DNA from: Streptosporangium brasiliense
GTDB lineage: Bacteria; Actinomycetota; Actinomycetes; Streptosporangiales; Streptosporangiaceae
Length of the DNA stretch: 64,000 bases
Direction: 5' to 3'
Assembly: GCF_030811595.1 (NCBI RefSeq)
Contig: NZ_JAUSRB010000002.1
Coordinates: 1,426,001-1,490,000 of the forward strand
Shown here piece by piece: positions 52,327 to 61,371 of the stretch. Both the position numbers and the translations under genes were made by a program. The notes below the pieces were generated by a model that was given only the letters and a program-made list of their open reading frames with translations, was not told the DNA's origin and did not search any database. How positions within the stretch are numbered: position 1 is the first letter of the stretch; each line of letters begins with the position of its first letter.

Positions 52327-52923
52327 ATGACAACTGGGGGAAAAATGCTCCGAAAACTGATCCCTGTCCTGGCTGTGGTCATCGCGGCCGGATCACCGGC
52401 CGCGACGACCACAGCGTGGGCGGACGGGTCGTCGGCCACCGCGGCGGTACGGACGGTCGCCGCCGCCGCGCCGGCCGTGCAGGCGGCCGGTTCGTGCAGT
52501 CCCGGATCTCCGTGCGCGGCGGTCAACTGCGGTCCGGGCCGCGTCTGCGTGCCCTCGCCCAAGCAGTGCTTCACCACGCCCTGCCCGCAGTACGACTGCG
52601 TGCCCGCGTCGTCGGTGCCCGGCCAGGGCCACTGGCCTCCCTACCCGGGCCAGTGGCGGCCACCCTACCCGGGCTGGCATCCGCCCTACCCGGGCTGGCG
52701 GCCCCCCTATCCGGGCTGGCGGCCCCCTTACCCGGGCGGCTACCCCGGCCAGTGGCGGCCCCCCTACCACCCGGGAGGTTACCCGGGGCAGTGGCGGCCC
52801 CCCTACCCGGTGCAGCAGCCTTACCCGGTGCAGCAGCCCTATCCGGTGCAGCAGCAGCCGCCCTACCCGCACCACTGGCAGTCGACGGACCGCTCAGGGA
52901 GCACTCCCGCTAGCGGCGCCTAG
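52327..52923 (+). CDS. Secreted Cys-rich protein with WRPPYPG repeats
   Basis: 198 residues. Signal peptide (LIPVLAVVIAAGSPAATTTA), an Ala-rich linker, a compact region with seven Cys (CSPGSPCAAVNCGPGRVC, CFTTPC, YDC) and a C-terminal half made of repeats: W(R/H)PPYPG in about seven tandem copies, then three YPVQQP units. The repeats recall cell-wall or spore-coat proteins rich in Tyr/Pro, which can be cross-linked through Tyr. ATG 52345 with GGGGG before it is an alternative start. No homologue is claimed. Confidence 0.7.
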   Translation: MTTGGKMLRKLIPVLAVVIAAGSPAATTTAWADGSSATAAVRTVAAAAPAVQAAGSCSPGSPCAAVNCGPGRVCVPSPKQCFTTPCPQYDCVPASSVPGQGHWPPYPGQWRPPYPGWHPPYPGWRPPYPGWRPPYPGGYPGQWRPPYHPGGYPGQWRPPYPVQQPYPVQQPYPVQQQPPYPHHWQSTDRSGSTPASGA

Positions 52924-53093
52924 CCCCTGACGGTGGCGGGCGCTGCGCCGGGTGGGACCGAGCAGGCCGGAGGCCGCGCCGCGGACACCGGGGAAGCCCA
53001 GGCCGTCGTGATGACGACCTGGGCTTGCGCCCTGTGCGGTCGAGAAGATCCTGCACACGCCCGGCGCGCGTCCGGAGGAGGCAGGCGCCGGGA

Positions 53094-53552
53094 TCAGTCC
53101 GCGACGAGGCGCGCCCGGCGCCCTTCGTACTCGCGCTGCCGCCGGACGGCATAGGCGCCCGGTGTGCAGCCCGTGGCTCCGTGCTCGGGATGCAGCAGGT
53201 AGGCGACGGCCGAGGTCTCGAAGATGCCGATCGCCAGCCCGTCGGAGTCCAGCACGTCGGTCGTCCACCGGCAGGTGCCGGGGTCGGCGACGAGCGTGTG
53301 CGGGTTGCCCCCGGCCGCGCCGCGGAGCAGTTCGACCCCCTCGGGAGGCACGTCCGTCCAGCCGGCGGCACGCCAGGGCCGGTCGGCGTCGCACCAGGGC
53401 CGCACGGACGGTGCGACGACGGGGAGCGGGATGACGATGAGGTCGCCCTGGGCCTGGAGCCCGTCGACGACGGGGATGCTCACCGACTGCTCAAGGTGGT
53501 CGAGCACGGCGAGTCCGGTCTGCCGGGAGAGCGAAGCGAGAGTCACAGTCAT
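53094..53552 (-). CDS. Hypothetical protein, partner of the DUF6745-type gene
   Basis: 152 residues, soluble. I do not recognise a named family. Visible features are an N-terminal helical segment (LSRQTGLAVLDHLEQ), VDGLQAQGDLIVIPLP, WTDVPPEGVELLRG and a C-terminal FETSAVAYLLHPEHGATGCT. It starts ten bases after the stop of the larger upstream gene, so the two are co-transcribed and perhaps work together. ATG 53552 has GAGG upstream; GTG 53561 is possible. Confidence 0.65.
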   Translation of the reverse strand: MTVTLASLSRQTGLAVLDHLEQSVSIPVVDGLQAQGDLIVIPLPVVAPSVRPWCDADRPWRAAGWTDVPPEGVELLRGAAGGNPHTLVADPGTCRWTTDVLDSDGLAIGIFETSAVAYLLHPEHGATGCTPGAYAVRRQREYEGRRARLVAD

Positions 53553-53562
53553 GGAGGTCACC

Positions 53563-54642
53563 TCAGGTTCGGCGGACGAGAAGGGAGTACTGCTCGGCGG
53601 ACAGCCCGTAGGTCCAGCCGGCGGCGGCGATCGGATCGTCGAGGGAGCCCGGCACGGTCAGCCCGTACCGGCGGCGGTGTCCGTCGCGTTCGACGGACCC
53701 GTTGACCGCGAGGAGCACCCTGGTCTCCTTCCGCATGTCGTAGAGCCGCAGTTCCGAGCCGGGGTTGCCGGGGTCAGGCGCGGAGGCGACCAGCCGCAGC
53801 CCGGCCCGGTCGATGTAGGACGCCCAGCCGATGTGCTCGATCGCGCACCGCCTGACCTCGACGTTGGCCTCCCGCGCGATCCGCGGGACGCTCGGATCCG
53901 TGATCACCCAGGAGGGCACCTGCGTCCCGTGCCAGGCGTACACCTCCCACCCGTCCGCGTAACGTGCCGCGGGGCCGTCCGCGCGGTGCAGCCGCACTTC
54001 GCCGTCATCGCCCCACACCTCCGTGTGCATGGCGACGGGCCGCTCGGAGACGACGCACACGCCTTCGCGGGGCCACCACCAGCCGCATGACCGGGCCACC
54101 GCCGCCCACAGGTCGAACTGCCGGGTCTGCTCGGGGGTGAAGACCACGCCGGCCGCCCGGCGGAGGGCGTCGTAGTGGGCGACCCAGGAGACGCACCGCA
54201 CGTCGTGCCAGCCGCTCCCCGGATGGGGCTGCGAGCCGTGCGCCGCCTGGAGCGGCATGCGGAGCGATCTGGTGGACTGCGAGAGCGAGCCGCGGACCTC
54301 CCGGCGGATCAGCTGGTCCATCGGCTGATGAACCCATCTGACCTGGGCGTCGAGTCCGCGGCACAGCTCTCTCATCACAGCGGCGAGCCGCGGTGGCAGT
54401 GGCCATTCGGACATGCGCTCGACGGCCTCCGAAGGCCGTAGGCGCACGCCGGGGGGGACGGTGGCCAGGGCCGCGGCCGGCGAGGAGACCCAGTGGAAAC
54501 GTGGCGGAGGGAGCCCGATCAGGCGGTAGAGCCCGGAGATGGCGGCCTCTGCGGCCGGACGGTCGGCGGGCAGCGTCGACGACGCCCAGCCCAGCCATTC
54601 TTCGCGGATTTCGGCAGCTTCCCGCTGCACGAGAACGCTCAC
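53563..54642 (-). CDS. Large uncharacterised protein, DUF6745-like
   Basis: About 359 residues with many Trp. An N-terminal helical part (REAAEIREEWLGWASSTLPA) precedes a C-terminal beta-rich part: CVSWVAHYDALRRAAGVVF, VRLHRADGPAARYADGWEVY, AWHGTQVPSWVITDPS and REANVEVRRCAIEHIGWASY. This pattern (HR.DGPA..W.DG...Y.WHG..VP) is typical of DUF6745, widespread in actinobacteria and of unknown function. GTG 54642 is assumed as the start. The smaller gene at 53094 follows directly. Confidence 0.75.
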   Translation of the reverse strand: MSVLVQREAAEIREEWLGWASSTLPADRPAAEAAISGLYRLIGLPPPRFHWVSSPAAALATVPPGVRLRPSEAVERMSEWPLPPRLAAVMRELCRGLDAQVRWVHQPMDQLIRREVRGSLSQSTRSLRMPLQAAHGSQPHPGSGWHDVRCVSWVAHYDALRRAAGVVFTPEQTRQFDLWAAVARSCGWWWPREGVCVVSERPVAMHTEVWGDDGEVRLHRADGPAARYADGWEVYAWHGTQVPSWVITDPSVPRIAREANVEVRRCAIEHIGWASYIDRAGLRLVASAPDPGNPGSELRLYDMRKETRVLLAVNGSVERDGHRRRYGLTVPGSLDDPIAAAGWTYGLSAEQYSLLVRRT

Positions 54643-54771
54643 CGGATGAAGGTGGCGCTGTCCTTTCCTACGATCATGTCCGGAATAGTGACAGATCGAC
54701 GCGACGGATGTCCACCATGTGCCCTGGCTATCCTCGAAAGTGATGCTGATCGCGGCATGGGAGGTGAAAGT

Positions 54772-55248
54772 GTGACGGAACGCAAACCACCCGGAGTCAG
54801 CTTCGAGACGTGGATCGACCGGCAGATCCGTGAGGCCACCGAGCGCGGGGAGTTCGACGACCTGCCGGGCGCGGGCAGACCCCTCCCCGGCGAGGGCAGG
54901 CCGTACGACGAGATGTGGTGGATCAGGCAGAAGATGCAGGCGGAGAACCTGTCGTTCCCGCTGCCGGGGACGCTCGCGCTGCGCAAGGAGGCCGAGGAGT
55001 CCCGGGCGGTGGCGGTGGGCGCGCGGACGGAGGCCGAGGCCCGCAGGATCATCGGCGCCATCAACGACAAGATCCGTGAGAGCTACGGGAAGCCCCTGTC
55101 CGGCCCGCCGCTCCTCCAACCGCTCATCGACGTGGAGGAGGTCGTCGGCGACTGGCGGGCCCGCCATCCCGCCGAGGAGAAGCCCGCCGCCGCCGGGCCG
55201 CCGCCCCGCGAGAAGCGCTCGTTCTTCCAGCGGCTCAGACGCGGCTGA
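54772..55248 (+). CDS. DUF1992 (DnaJ homologue subfamily C member 28-like)
   Basis: 158 residues with the conserved DUF1992 opening SFETWIDRQIREATERGEFD followed by DLPGAGRPLP and the DEMWWIRQKMQAENLSFPLP segment. The family name comes from a mitochondrial homologue; its role in bacteria is unknown. GTG 54772 lies behind GGGAGGTG. The last codons and stop are duplicated in a 28-bp tandem repeat directly after the gene (units at 55226 and 55254). Confidence 0.85.
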   Translation: MTERKPPGVSFETWIDRQIREATERGEFDDLPGAGRPLPGEGRPYDEMWWIRQKMQAENLSFPLPGTLALRKEAEESRAVAVGARTEAEARRIIGAINDKIRESYGKPLSGPPLLQPLIDVEEVVGDWRARHPAEEKPAAAGPPPREKRSFFQRLRRG

Positions 55249-55281
55249 CCCCCTCCAGCGGCTCGGACACGGCTGAACCGT
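55226..55281. repeat. 28-bp tandem duplication of the 3' end of the DUF1992 gene
   Basis: TCCAGCGGCTCAGACGCGGC and eight more bases including the stop codon (55226-55253) recur with four to five changes at 55254-55281. The second copy is outside the gene. Confidence 0.8.
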
Positions 55282-55499
55282 CACGGGAGAACCCGGGGTT
55301 CCCCCGTGGCGCCGCCCGGCCCGGGAATCTTGATCGCGGGTCTTCTCCCAGCGTCTGGGGGGTGAGAGGCTGGGGTTGTATAGGGCGGACCAGACGCGTC
55401 CGCGGTGCGGTCCGGGGCCGTGTCCCGGTCCACCGCGGCGTGCGGAGCCGGGAGCTCCCGGCTGTCTGCGACGCCCGGCCGTCTGCAGGGGAGCGGACG

Positions 55500-55733
55500 A
55501 TGGTTGGCACGAAGATCCGTTTCACAGGTGCGAAGGCCCCGTGCGGGAGGACCGTGGACGGCGAGCACTACCTGGACGACGACGGACAGGGCCTGGTCAT
55601 CAGGGACGAATACTTTTCCTGCGGCTGCCGCCGGATCCGTCATGAATATCACGACGGCAGCATCCAGGTGACGGCCGTCCGGCACGACGGGAAGGTGGTC
55701 CGGGAGGAGTTCGGAGCCGACCATGGGACCTGA
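55500..55733 (+). CDS. Small hypothetical protein with CxC motif
   Basis: 77 residues, soluble, no family recognised. It contains Cys15 ([17 protein letters not shown]) and a CGC motif ([17 protein letters not shown]), which might bind a metal. The codon usage is typical of the window. ATG 55500 has GGGGAGCGG just upstream. It precedes the sdhA gene by 66 bp and may be co-transcribed. The preceding 251-bp gap has no other gene. Confidence 0.6.
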   Translation: MVGTKIRFTGAKAPCGRTVDGEHYLDDDGQGLVIRDEYFSCGCRRIRHEYHDGSIQVTAVRHDGKVVREEFGADHGT

Positions 55734-55798
55734 GGGCGTGGACCCGCGGCCGGCGCACGGAGCCGGGGACGGCGTCGCCCGTGAGTTGGCCGCGCGGC

Positions 55799-57550
55799 AT
55801 GACGCTCCCGCATGACGTCCTGATCGTGGGCGGCGGTGGCGCCGGGGTGCGCGCCGCGATCGCCGTCGCGGAGCGCGATCCACGGCTGAGCGTGGCGATC
55901 GTCTCCAAGGTGTATCCGATGCGCAGCCACACGGTCTCGGCCGAGGGTGGGGCCGCGGGGGTCGTCCGGTCCGATGACAGCTTCGACGAGCACGCCTACG
56001 ACACCGTCTCCGGCGGGGACTGGCTGTGCGCCCAGGACGCCGTCGAGGTCTTCGTCAAGGAGGCCCCCGAGGAGCTGCTCCGGCTGGAGCACTGGGGCTG
56101 CCCGTGGAGCCGCGAGCCCGACGGGCGCGTGGCCGTGCGGCCGTTCGGCGGGATGAAGAAGATGCGCACGTGGTTCGCCGCCGACAAGACGGGCTTCCAC
56201 CTGCTCCACACGCTGTTCCAGACCTCCCTCCGATACGGACGCATCATCCGCTACGACGAGTGGTACGTGACGAAGCTGCTGGTCGACGACGGCCGGGTGG
56301 CCGGCGTCGTCGCCATCGAGCTGATGTCGGGCCGGATCGAGGCCATCACCGCCAGGGCGGTCGTCCTGTGCACCGGCGGGTGCGGCCAGGTCTACCCGTT
56401 CACCACCAACGCCGCCATCAAGACCGGCGACGGCATGGGCCTGGCCTACCGGGCGGGGGCTCCGCTCAAGGACATGGAGTTCGTCCAGTACCACCCGACC
56501 GGCCTGCCGTTCACCGGCATCCTCATCACCGAGGCGGCCCGGGCCGAGGGCGGCTGGCTGGTCAACAAGGACGGCTACCGCTACCTGCAGGACTACGACC
56601 TCGGCACGCCCTCGCCCGGGCCCGTGCTGCGCAGCATGGAGCTGGGGCCACGTGACCGCCTGTCGCAGGCGTTCGTCAAGGAGGTCGACAAGGGCCGGAC
56701 CGTCGACACCCCGTACGGGCCCATCGTGCACCTGGACCTGCGCCACCTCGGGAAGGCGGTCATCGACGCCAGGCTCCCCTTCGTGCGCGAGCTCTGCCGG
56801 AGCTACGAGAACATCGACCCGGTCCGCGAGCTGATCCCGGTGCGGCCGGTCGTGCACTACATGATGGGCGGGATCCACACCGACATCCACGGCGCCACCC
56901 CCCTGGAGGGGCTGTTCGCCGCCGGCGAGGCCGCCTGCGTCAGCATCAACGGCGCGAACCGCCTGGGTTCCAACTCGCTGCCCGAGCTGCTCGTGTTCGG
57001 CGCCCGCGCCGGGCGGGCCGCCGCCTCGTTCGCCTCAGGCGCGCAAGACGCCCGCACCGCCGTACGGCCGGCCGTACGGGCGCAGGTGGAGGACGAGCGG
57101 CGGCGGCTGGAACACGGGCTGCTCAACCGCGACGACGGGAAGGAACCGATCTCCGCCATCCGCGAGGAGATGCGGGCGACCATGGAGGAGAGCACGGGGA
57201 TCTACCGTTCGGGCGGCTCGCTGGCCAGGGCCGCCGACCGGCTGAGCGTCCTGCAGGACCGCTTCCGCTCCGCCCGCCTCGAGGACCGCAGCCGGACCTT
57301 CAACACCGAGCTGGTCGCCGCCCTCGAACTGTCGTTCATGCTGGACGTGGCCGAGAGCATCGTCCACTGCGCGCTGCGGCGTGAGGAGTCGCGTGGAGCG
57401 CACCAGCGCGTCGACTTCCCGGCCCGCGACGACCACAGGTTCCTCGCCAACACGCTGATCTACCGCGACGCCGACGGGACACGGCGGGTGGAGTATCTAC
57501 CGGTGACGATCACCCGGTGGCCCCCGGGGGAGCGGGTGTACGGGAGGTGA
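55799..57550 (+). CDS. Succinate dehydrogenase/fumarate reductase flavoprotein subunit
   Basis: 583 residues. The FAD-binding N-terminus is [20 protein letters not shown], the flavinylation region [13 protein letters not shown] holds the covalent-FAD His, and the active site shows [11 protein letters not shown] and [11 protein letters not shown] with conserved Arg downstream. It oxidises succinate or reduces fumarate with electrons passed to the iron-sulfur subunit. ATG 55799 precedes the FAD motif; GTG 55781 is possible. First of four co-transcribed genes (frdABCD-type order). Confidence 0.94.
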   Translation: MTLPHDVLIVGGGGAGVRAAIAVAERDPRLSVAIVSKVYPMRSHTVSAEGGAAGVVRSDDSFDEHAYDTVSGGDWLCAQDAVEVFVKEAPEELLRLEHWGCPWSREPDGRVAVRPFGGMKKMRTWFAADKTGFHLLHTLFQTSLRYGRIIRYDEWYVTKLLVDDGRVAGVVAIELMSGRIEAITARAVVLCTGGCGQVYPFTTNAAIKTGDGMGLAYRAGAPLKDMEFVQYHPTGLPFTGILITEAARAEGGWLVNKDGYRYLQDYDLGTPSPGPVLRSMELGPRDRLSQAFVKEVDKGRTVDTPYGPIVHLDLRHLGKAVIDARLPFVRELCRSYENIDPVRELIPVRPVVHYMMGGIHTDIHGATPLEGLFAAGEAACVSINGANRLGSNSLPELLVFGARAGRAAASFASGAQDARTAVRPAVRAQVEDERRRLEHGLLNRDDGKEPISAIREEMRATMEESTGIYRSGGSLARAADRLSVLQDRFRSARLEDRSRTFNTELVAALELSFMLDVAESIVHCALRREESRGAHQRVDFPARDDHRFLANTLIYRDADGTRRVEYLPVTITRWPPGERVYGR

Positions 57551-57555
57551 CGCTC

Positions 57556-58296
57556 ATGGCGGATCACATCACCCTGCGGGTGACCCGCTACCGGCCGGAG
57601 AGCGACACCGAGCCGGTGGCTCAGGAGTACGAGATACCGCTGCGCAAGGAGTGGTCGGTCCTCGACGGCCTGAACCACATCAAGGACCACCTGGACGGCA
57701 CGCTCTCCTACCGCTGGTCCTGCCGGATGGGCGTCTGCGGGAGCTGCGGCATGACCGTCAACAGCGAGCCGAAGCTGACCTGCGCCACCTTCCTGGAGGA
57801 CTACGCGCCGGGCCCGGTACGCGTCGAGCCGCTGTCCAACTTCCCCGTCGTGCGCGATCTCGTTGTGGACATCGGCGACTTCATGCGCAAGCTGCCGCAG
57901 GTCAGACCGTGGCTCATCCGCTCGGAGCAGGAACCGCCGGCCGAGGGAGAGTATCCCCAGCTACCGGCGGAGCGCGCGGAGTACGAGCAGTTCAGCATGT
58001 GCATCAACTGCATGCTCTGTTACGCCGCCTGCCCCGTCTACGGGCTCGACCAGGAGTTCCTCGGCCCGGCGGCCATCGCCCTCGCCCAGCGCTACAACCT
58101 CGACTCGCGTGACCAAGGCGCCTCGGAACGGATGGACGTCCTGTCGGCGGCCGAAGGCATCTGGGCCTGCACTTTCGTGGGCGAGTGCAGCGCGGTCTGC
58201 CCGAAGGACGTCGATCCGGCGGGGGCCATCCAGCGCTACAAGTTCACGGCGGCCATGGAGTCGCTCAGGTCCTTCCTCTTACCACGGGGGGCGTGA
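57556..58296 (+). CDS. Succinate dehydrogenase/fumarate reductase iron-sulfur subunit
   Basis: 246 residues with Cys motifs for all three clusters: [15 protein letters not shown] and a later Cys (KLTCATF) for [2Fe-2S], [16 protein letters not shown] for [4Fe-4S], and [19 protein letters not shown] for the last cluster. ATG 57556 follows GGGAGGTGA; GTG 57547 overlapping the flavoprotein stop is an alternative. It links the flavoprotein to the two membrane subunits. Confidence 0.95.
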   Translation: MADHITLRVTRYRPESDTEPVAQEYEIPLRKEWSVLDGLNHIKDHLDGTLSYRWSCRMGVCGSCGMTVNSEPKLTCATFLEDYAPGPVRVEPLSNFPVVRDLVVDIGDFMRKLPQVRPWLIRSEQEPPAEGEYPQLPAERAEYEQFSMCINCMLCYAACPVYGLDQEFLGPAAIALAQRYNLDSRDQGASERMDVLSAAEGIWACTFVGECSAVCPKDVDPAGAIQRYKFTAAMESLRSFLLPRGA

Positions 58297-58712
58297 TGAG
58301 CGAGAAGGTCCACTACACGCGGTTCCACCCCCGGTGGTACCGGCCCCGCGTGCCGGTCTTCTGGTGGCTGCGACGCCGCTCGTATCTGCTGTTCGTGCTC
58401 CGCGAGCTGAGCAGCGTCTGGGTGGCGTGGTCGGTGGTGTTCCTGTTGCTGCTGGTGAACGCGGTCGCCCAGGGGCCGGAGCGCTACGGGCGGTTCCTGG
58501 CCTGGAGCGCCGCACCGGGGATGGTCCTGCTGAACGTGGTCGCGCTGTGCTTCGTCCTGCTCCACGCCGTCACCTGGCTGTTCACGCTCTCGCCGCACGC
58601 GATGGCCGTACGGCTGCGCGGCAGGCGCCTGCCGCCGGCCGTGATCGGCGTGGGCAACCTCGTGGCGTGGATGCTCGCGTCGGCGCTCGTGGCTCTCCTG
58701 GTCCTGGGGTGA
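58296..58712 (+). CDS. Fumarate reductase membrane subunit C-like
   Basis: 138 residues with three membrane helices (WVAWSVVFLLLLVNAVAQGP, MVLLNVVALCFVLLHAVTWL, AVIGVGNLVAWMLASALVAL) and FLAWSAAPG; His in the second helix could ligate haem or quinone. The size and number of helices match FrdC of separate-subunit fumarate reductases. ATG 58296 overlaps the previous stop (TGATG). It anchors the soluble domain with the next protein. Confidence 0.88.
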   Translation: MSEKVHYTRFHPRWYRPRVPVFWWLRRRSYLLFVLRELSSVWVAWSVVFLLLLVNAVAQGPERYGRFLAWSAAPGMVLLNVVALCFVLLHAVTWLFTLSPHAMAVRLRGRRLPPAVIGVGNLVAWMLASALVALLVLG

Positions 58713-58715
58713 ACG

Positions 58716-59069
58716 ATGGCCAGGCGTCCGGTGGAGCCGTTCCTGTGGCTGCTGTTCAGCGCCGGCGGCGTGCTGTCGGCGCTGCTGATCCCGGCCCTGC
58801 TGTTCCTCTTCGGCGTCGCGTTCCCGCTGGGCTGGATGTCGCCGCCCGATCACGGACGGCTGACCGCCGTGCTGGGCCATCCGGTCACGCGGGTCGTTCT
58901 TCTCGGTCTCTGCGTGCTCGCGCTCTTCCACTGGGCCCACCGCTTCCGCTACGCCCTCCATCACGGGCTGCAGCTCAGGCACCTCGAAAGGGCGATCAGC
59001 CTGGCCTGCTACGGCGGAGCGCTGGCCGGGTCGGCGGTGGCCGGCTATCTCCTGCTGTCCGCCTGGTGA
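58716..59069 (+). CDS. Fumarate reductase membrane subunit D-like
   Basis: 117 residues with three membrane helices (FLWLLFSAGGVLSALLIPAL, VTRVVLLGLCVLALFHWAHR, SLACYGGALAGSAVAGYLLL). HWAHRFRYALHHG after the second helix is like FrdD. It completes the quinone-reactive membrane anchor. It starts three bases after FrdC. Its final codons and stop are part of a 27-bp tandem repeat. Confidence 0.88.
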   Translation: MARRPVEPFLWLLFSAGGVLSALLIPALLFLFGVAFPLGWMSPPDHGRLTAVLGHPVTRVVLLGLCVLALFHWAHRFRYALHHGLQLRHLERAISLACYGGALAGSAVAGYLLLSAW

Positions 59070-59137
59070 GAGCTGCACGGCAGGTCCGCCTGCTGAGAGC
59101 TGCACGGCCTGTCCACCTGGTGAGAGCTGCGCGGCGG
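59057..59137. repeat. 27-bp tandem repeat, three copies, covering the frdD-like stop codon
   Basis: Units at 59057, 59084 and 59111 (GTCCGCCTGGTGAGAGCTGC and seven more). The first unit includes the last two codons and the TGA; the second and third copies follow with few changes. Confidence 0.9.
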
Positions 59138-59300
59138 ACGCCTACGACGGCCCGCGGGCCCGTCCAGCCGGGGTCATCCGGGTCACATGTTTGAATCTTT
59201 CTGACAGTTCTCCGGTCCACGTCCATAGGATTTCCACCTGCCGTTCAGATCGACACGGAGACGCACGTGGTGGACCACGTCGCCGAGGCGGGGATTTTCG

Positions 59301-61013
59301 ATGTCCGGTGAAATTGACACGGTCGACGGCGGGATCCAGCCGCTCCTTCCGCACGATCCGCAGCAGATCGGCCCCTACCGGCTGGCGGGCCGGCTGGGAG
59401 TCGGCGGGATGGGGATCGTCTACGCGGGCACCGACAAGAGCAACCATCGAGTCGCGGTAAAAACAGTTCATCCCGAACTCGCCCACGATCCAGAATTCAT
59501 CGTGCGATTCGCCCGGGAAGTAAAGCTGCTTTCGCGGATACAGGGCCGGGGCACCGTGAAAATCCTCGGCGCGGACACCGATGACGCCCGGCCCTGGCTC
59601 GCGACCGAGTATGTTCCCGGTCCGACGCTGGAACAGCGGATCAGTGCCGGAGGGCCGCTGTCCGGAGGCGGACTGATCGGTCTCGCGGCGGGACTCGCCG
59701 AAGGCATTCACGCCATGCACCGCGCCGGAGTGGTCCATCGAGACCTGAAGCCCGGCAACATCATCCTGTCTCCGCTGGGGCCACGGATAGTGGACCTGGG
59801 CATAGCCCGCGCCGTGGACGGCACCAAATTGACGCGCAGCGGGGTGCTGATCGGTTCCCCGATGTGGATGAGCCCCGAGCAGTATGGGGGAGGCGAGGCG
59901 GGACCGGCCACCGATGTTTATGCCTGGGGGCTGATAGTGATATACGCCTCTTCGGGAGAGCTCCCTTTCGGGAATGCGCGTCCCGAGCTCCTGGCCCACC
60001 GCATACTAAACAATCGAGTAAATACGGAATCGGTTCCACGGAGCCTGGCGGGCCTGGTGGGGCGCGCGGTCTCCAAGAACCCGGAAGAGCGCCCGCCGGT
60101 GGACCAGATCATCGGATCGGTGCTACGCGGTACCACCGACGGGGAATCGGCAGGATCGCCTTCGGAGGCCGATGCCGTCTCATCGATAACCTCGTTCATC
60201 GATGGCACCTGGCGGATGCCGGTCGGAGAAGATCCGGCGTGGAAGCGACACGATGAATCACTGGCCAGAACCCGCCGGAAACGCATATCGGCCATCGCTG
60301 CTTTCGGCGTGGCGACGCTGGGGGCGGCGGCCGCACTGTGGTTGAACTATTTCCAGTCCACCTCCTCGCCTGCGCAGGGGCTGCCGGACGGATCATCAAC
60401 GATGAAGCAGGCCGTGCCTTCGGTGAGCGACCGTCCGGAGTCTCCGCCGCAGACCTCTCCAACCCCTGCTCCAAAACCGACCCCGACCCCGACCCCGGAG
60501 CCGGAGCCGGCGGCCCTCAAAGGTAAGCTCATCACGCTGAAAAGCGGACTCCGTTTCACACTTCCCGCCGGATGGCAGGTCTCATATGACGAGTCCGACA
60601 GTTCGGGCAGCACCTGCGTACAGCCGAAATCGCTGGGCAATGCGACCTGCATGGAGTCCGGGATAGCCATCATCCAGGGCCTGGGGGAAGACGCCCAGAA
60701 CTTTGGAAGCACCTGGGCGCTTTACGGGGACATGGGGCAGCTGGAGGCATGCTTCACATCGACCCAGGGGGGAGAGGACGATGTCACAACCAGGACGGTC
60801 AGCACCGCTACCCGGAGTTTCGGAAACAAGACCGCCCTGTATCGCGAATTCAGCGTCCGTTGCCCGACCGGCTACACATTCAGTCCCCGCGTCTGGTGGC
60901 TCCCCCGGACGAGCGTCGCCCTGACGACGACGGCGATTCCTCGCAGTCACAACTCGACGGTCGATCAGATCTCTCGATCTTTCGATTTCCGCCACTACCG
61001 AGCACCTGGATAA
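59301..61013 (+). CDS. Receptor-type Ser/Thr protein kinase
   Basis: 570 residues. The kinase domain (about residues 26-275) has the Gly loop GRLGVGGMGIVYAG, Lys in VAVKTV, catalytic HRDLKPGNI, metal-binding DLG (in place of DFG) and SPEQYGG. A membrane helix lies at about residues 332-352 (AIAAFGVATLGAAAALWLNY), followed by a Pro/Thr-rich linker (SPTPAPKPTPTPTPEPEP) and an external ~175-residue domain with three or four Cys. This is the Hanks-type PknB-like arrangement with a non-PASTA sensor. The activation loop is present. ATG 59301; no phosphatase gene is adjacent. Confidence 0.93.
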   Translation: MSGEIDTVDGGIQPLLPHDPQQIGPYRLAGRLGVGGMGIVYAGTDKSNHRVAVKTVHPELAHDPEFIVRFAREVKLLSRIQGRGTVKILGADTDDARPWLATEYVPGPTLEQRISAGGPLSGGGLIGLAAGLAEGIHAMHRAGVVHRDLKPGNIILSPLGPRIVDLGIARAVDGTKLTRSGVLIGSPMWMSPEQYGGGEAGPATDVYAWGLIVIYASSGELPFGNARPELLAHRILNNRVNTESVPRSLAGLVGRAVSKNPEERPPVDQIIGSVLRGTTDGESAGSPSEADAVSSITSFIDGTWRMPVGEDPAWKRHDESLARTRRKRISAIAAFGVATLGAAAALWLNYFQSTSSPAQGLPDGSSTMKQAVPSVSDRPESPPQTSPTPAPKPTPTPTPEPEPAALKGKLITLKSGLRFTLPAGWQVSYDESDSSGSTCVQPKSLGNATCMESGIAIIQGLGEDAQNFGSTWALYGDMGQLEACFTSTQGGEDDVTTRTVSTATRSFGNKTALYREFSVRCPTGYTFSPRVWWLPRTSVALTTTAIPRSHNSTVDQISRSFDFRHYRAPG

Positions 61014-61371
61014 CCTTCCGCCCAGGTCCGCTCGGCGGCAGGATCCAGCCGGTGTCGCCGGACGGCGCTGCTGTACGGCACTCCCCTTGCGAGCCGCGGC
61101 GCGGCCTCTCGATCAGCGCTCGCCGTTCGGCGCTGTTCGGCGCCGTTCGGGACCGTGCGACACTGTTCGAACCCCTTATACATGCACGCCGTAATCCCCT
61201 TAAATGGGAGACGCGGCGGAAAGTTCTCAGGGGTGAAAAAAGCTCACCGCCCGGACGCCGGCACGTCCGCTTCCGACGCCGTCCCGGCCTGCGTCAAGGC
61301 CTGCCCGCCCCGGCCCGCGGAACCATCTGCATCCGCCGACCGCCGGCTCATTTAAACGGAAGGCCCAAAAG
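61014..61371. other. Gene-free gap before the TetR gene
   Basis: A 358-bp gap without a supported gene. It holds GTTCGGCGC direct repeats around 61132-61148 and, nearer the TetR gene, AT-richer patches (CCTTATACATGCA, TTTAAAC) that could belong to a promoter. Nothing else was recognised. Confidence 0.4.
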
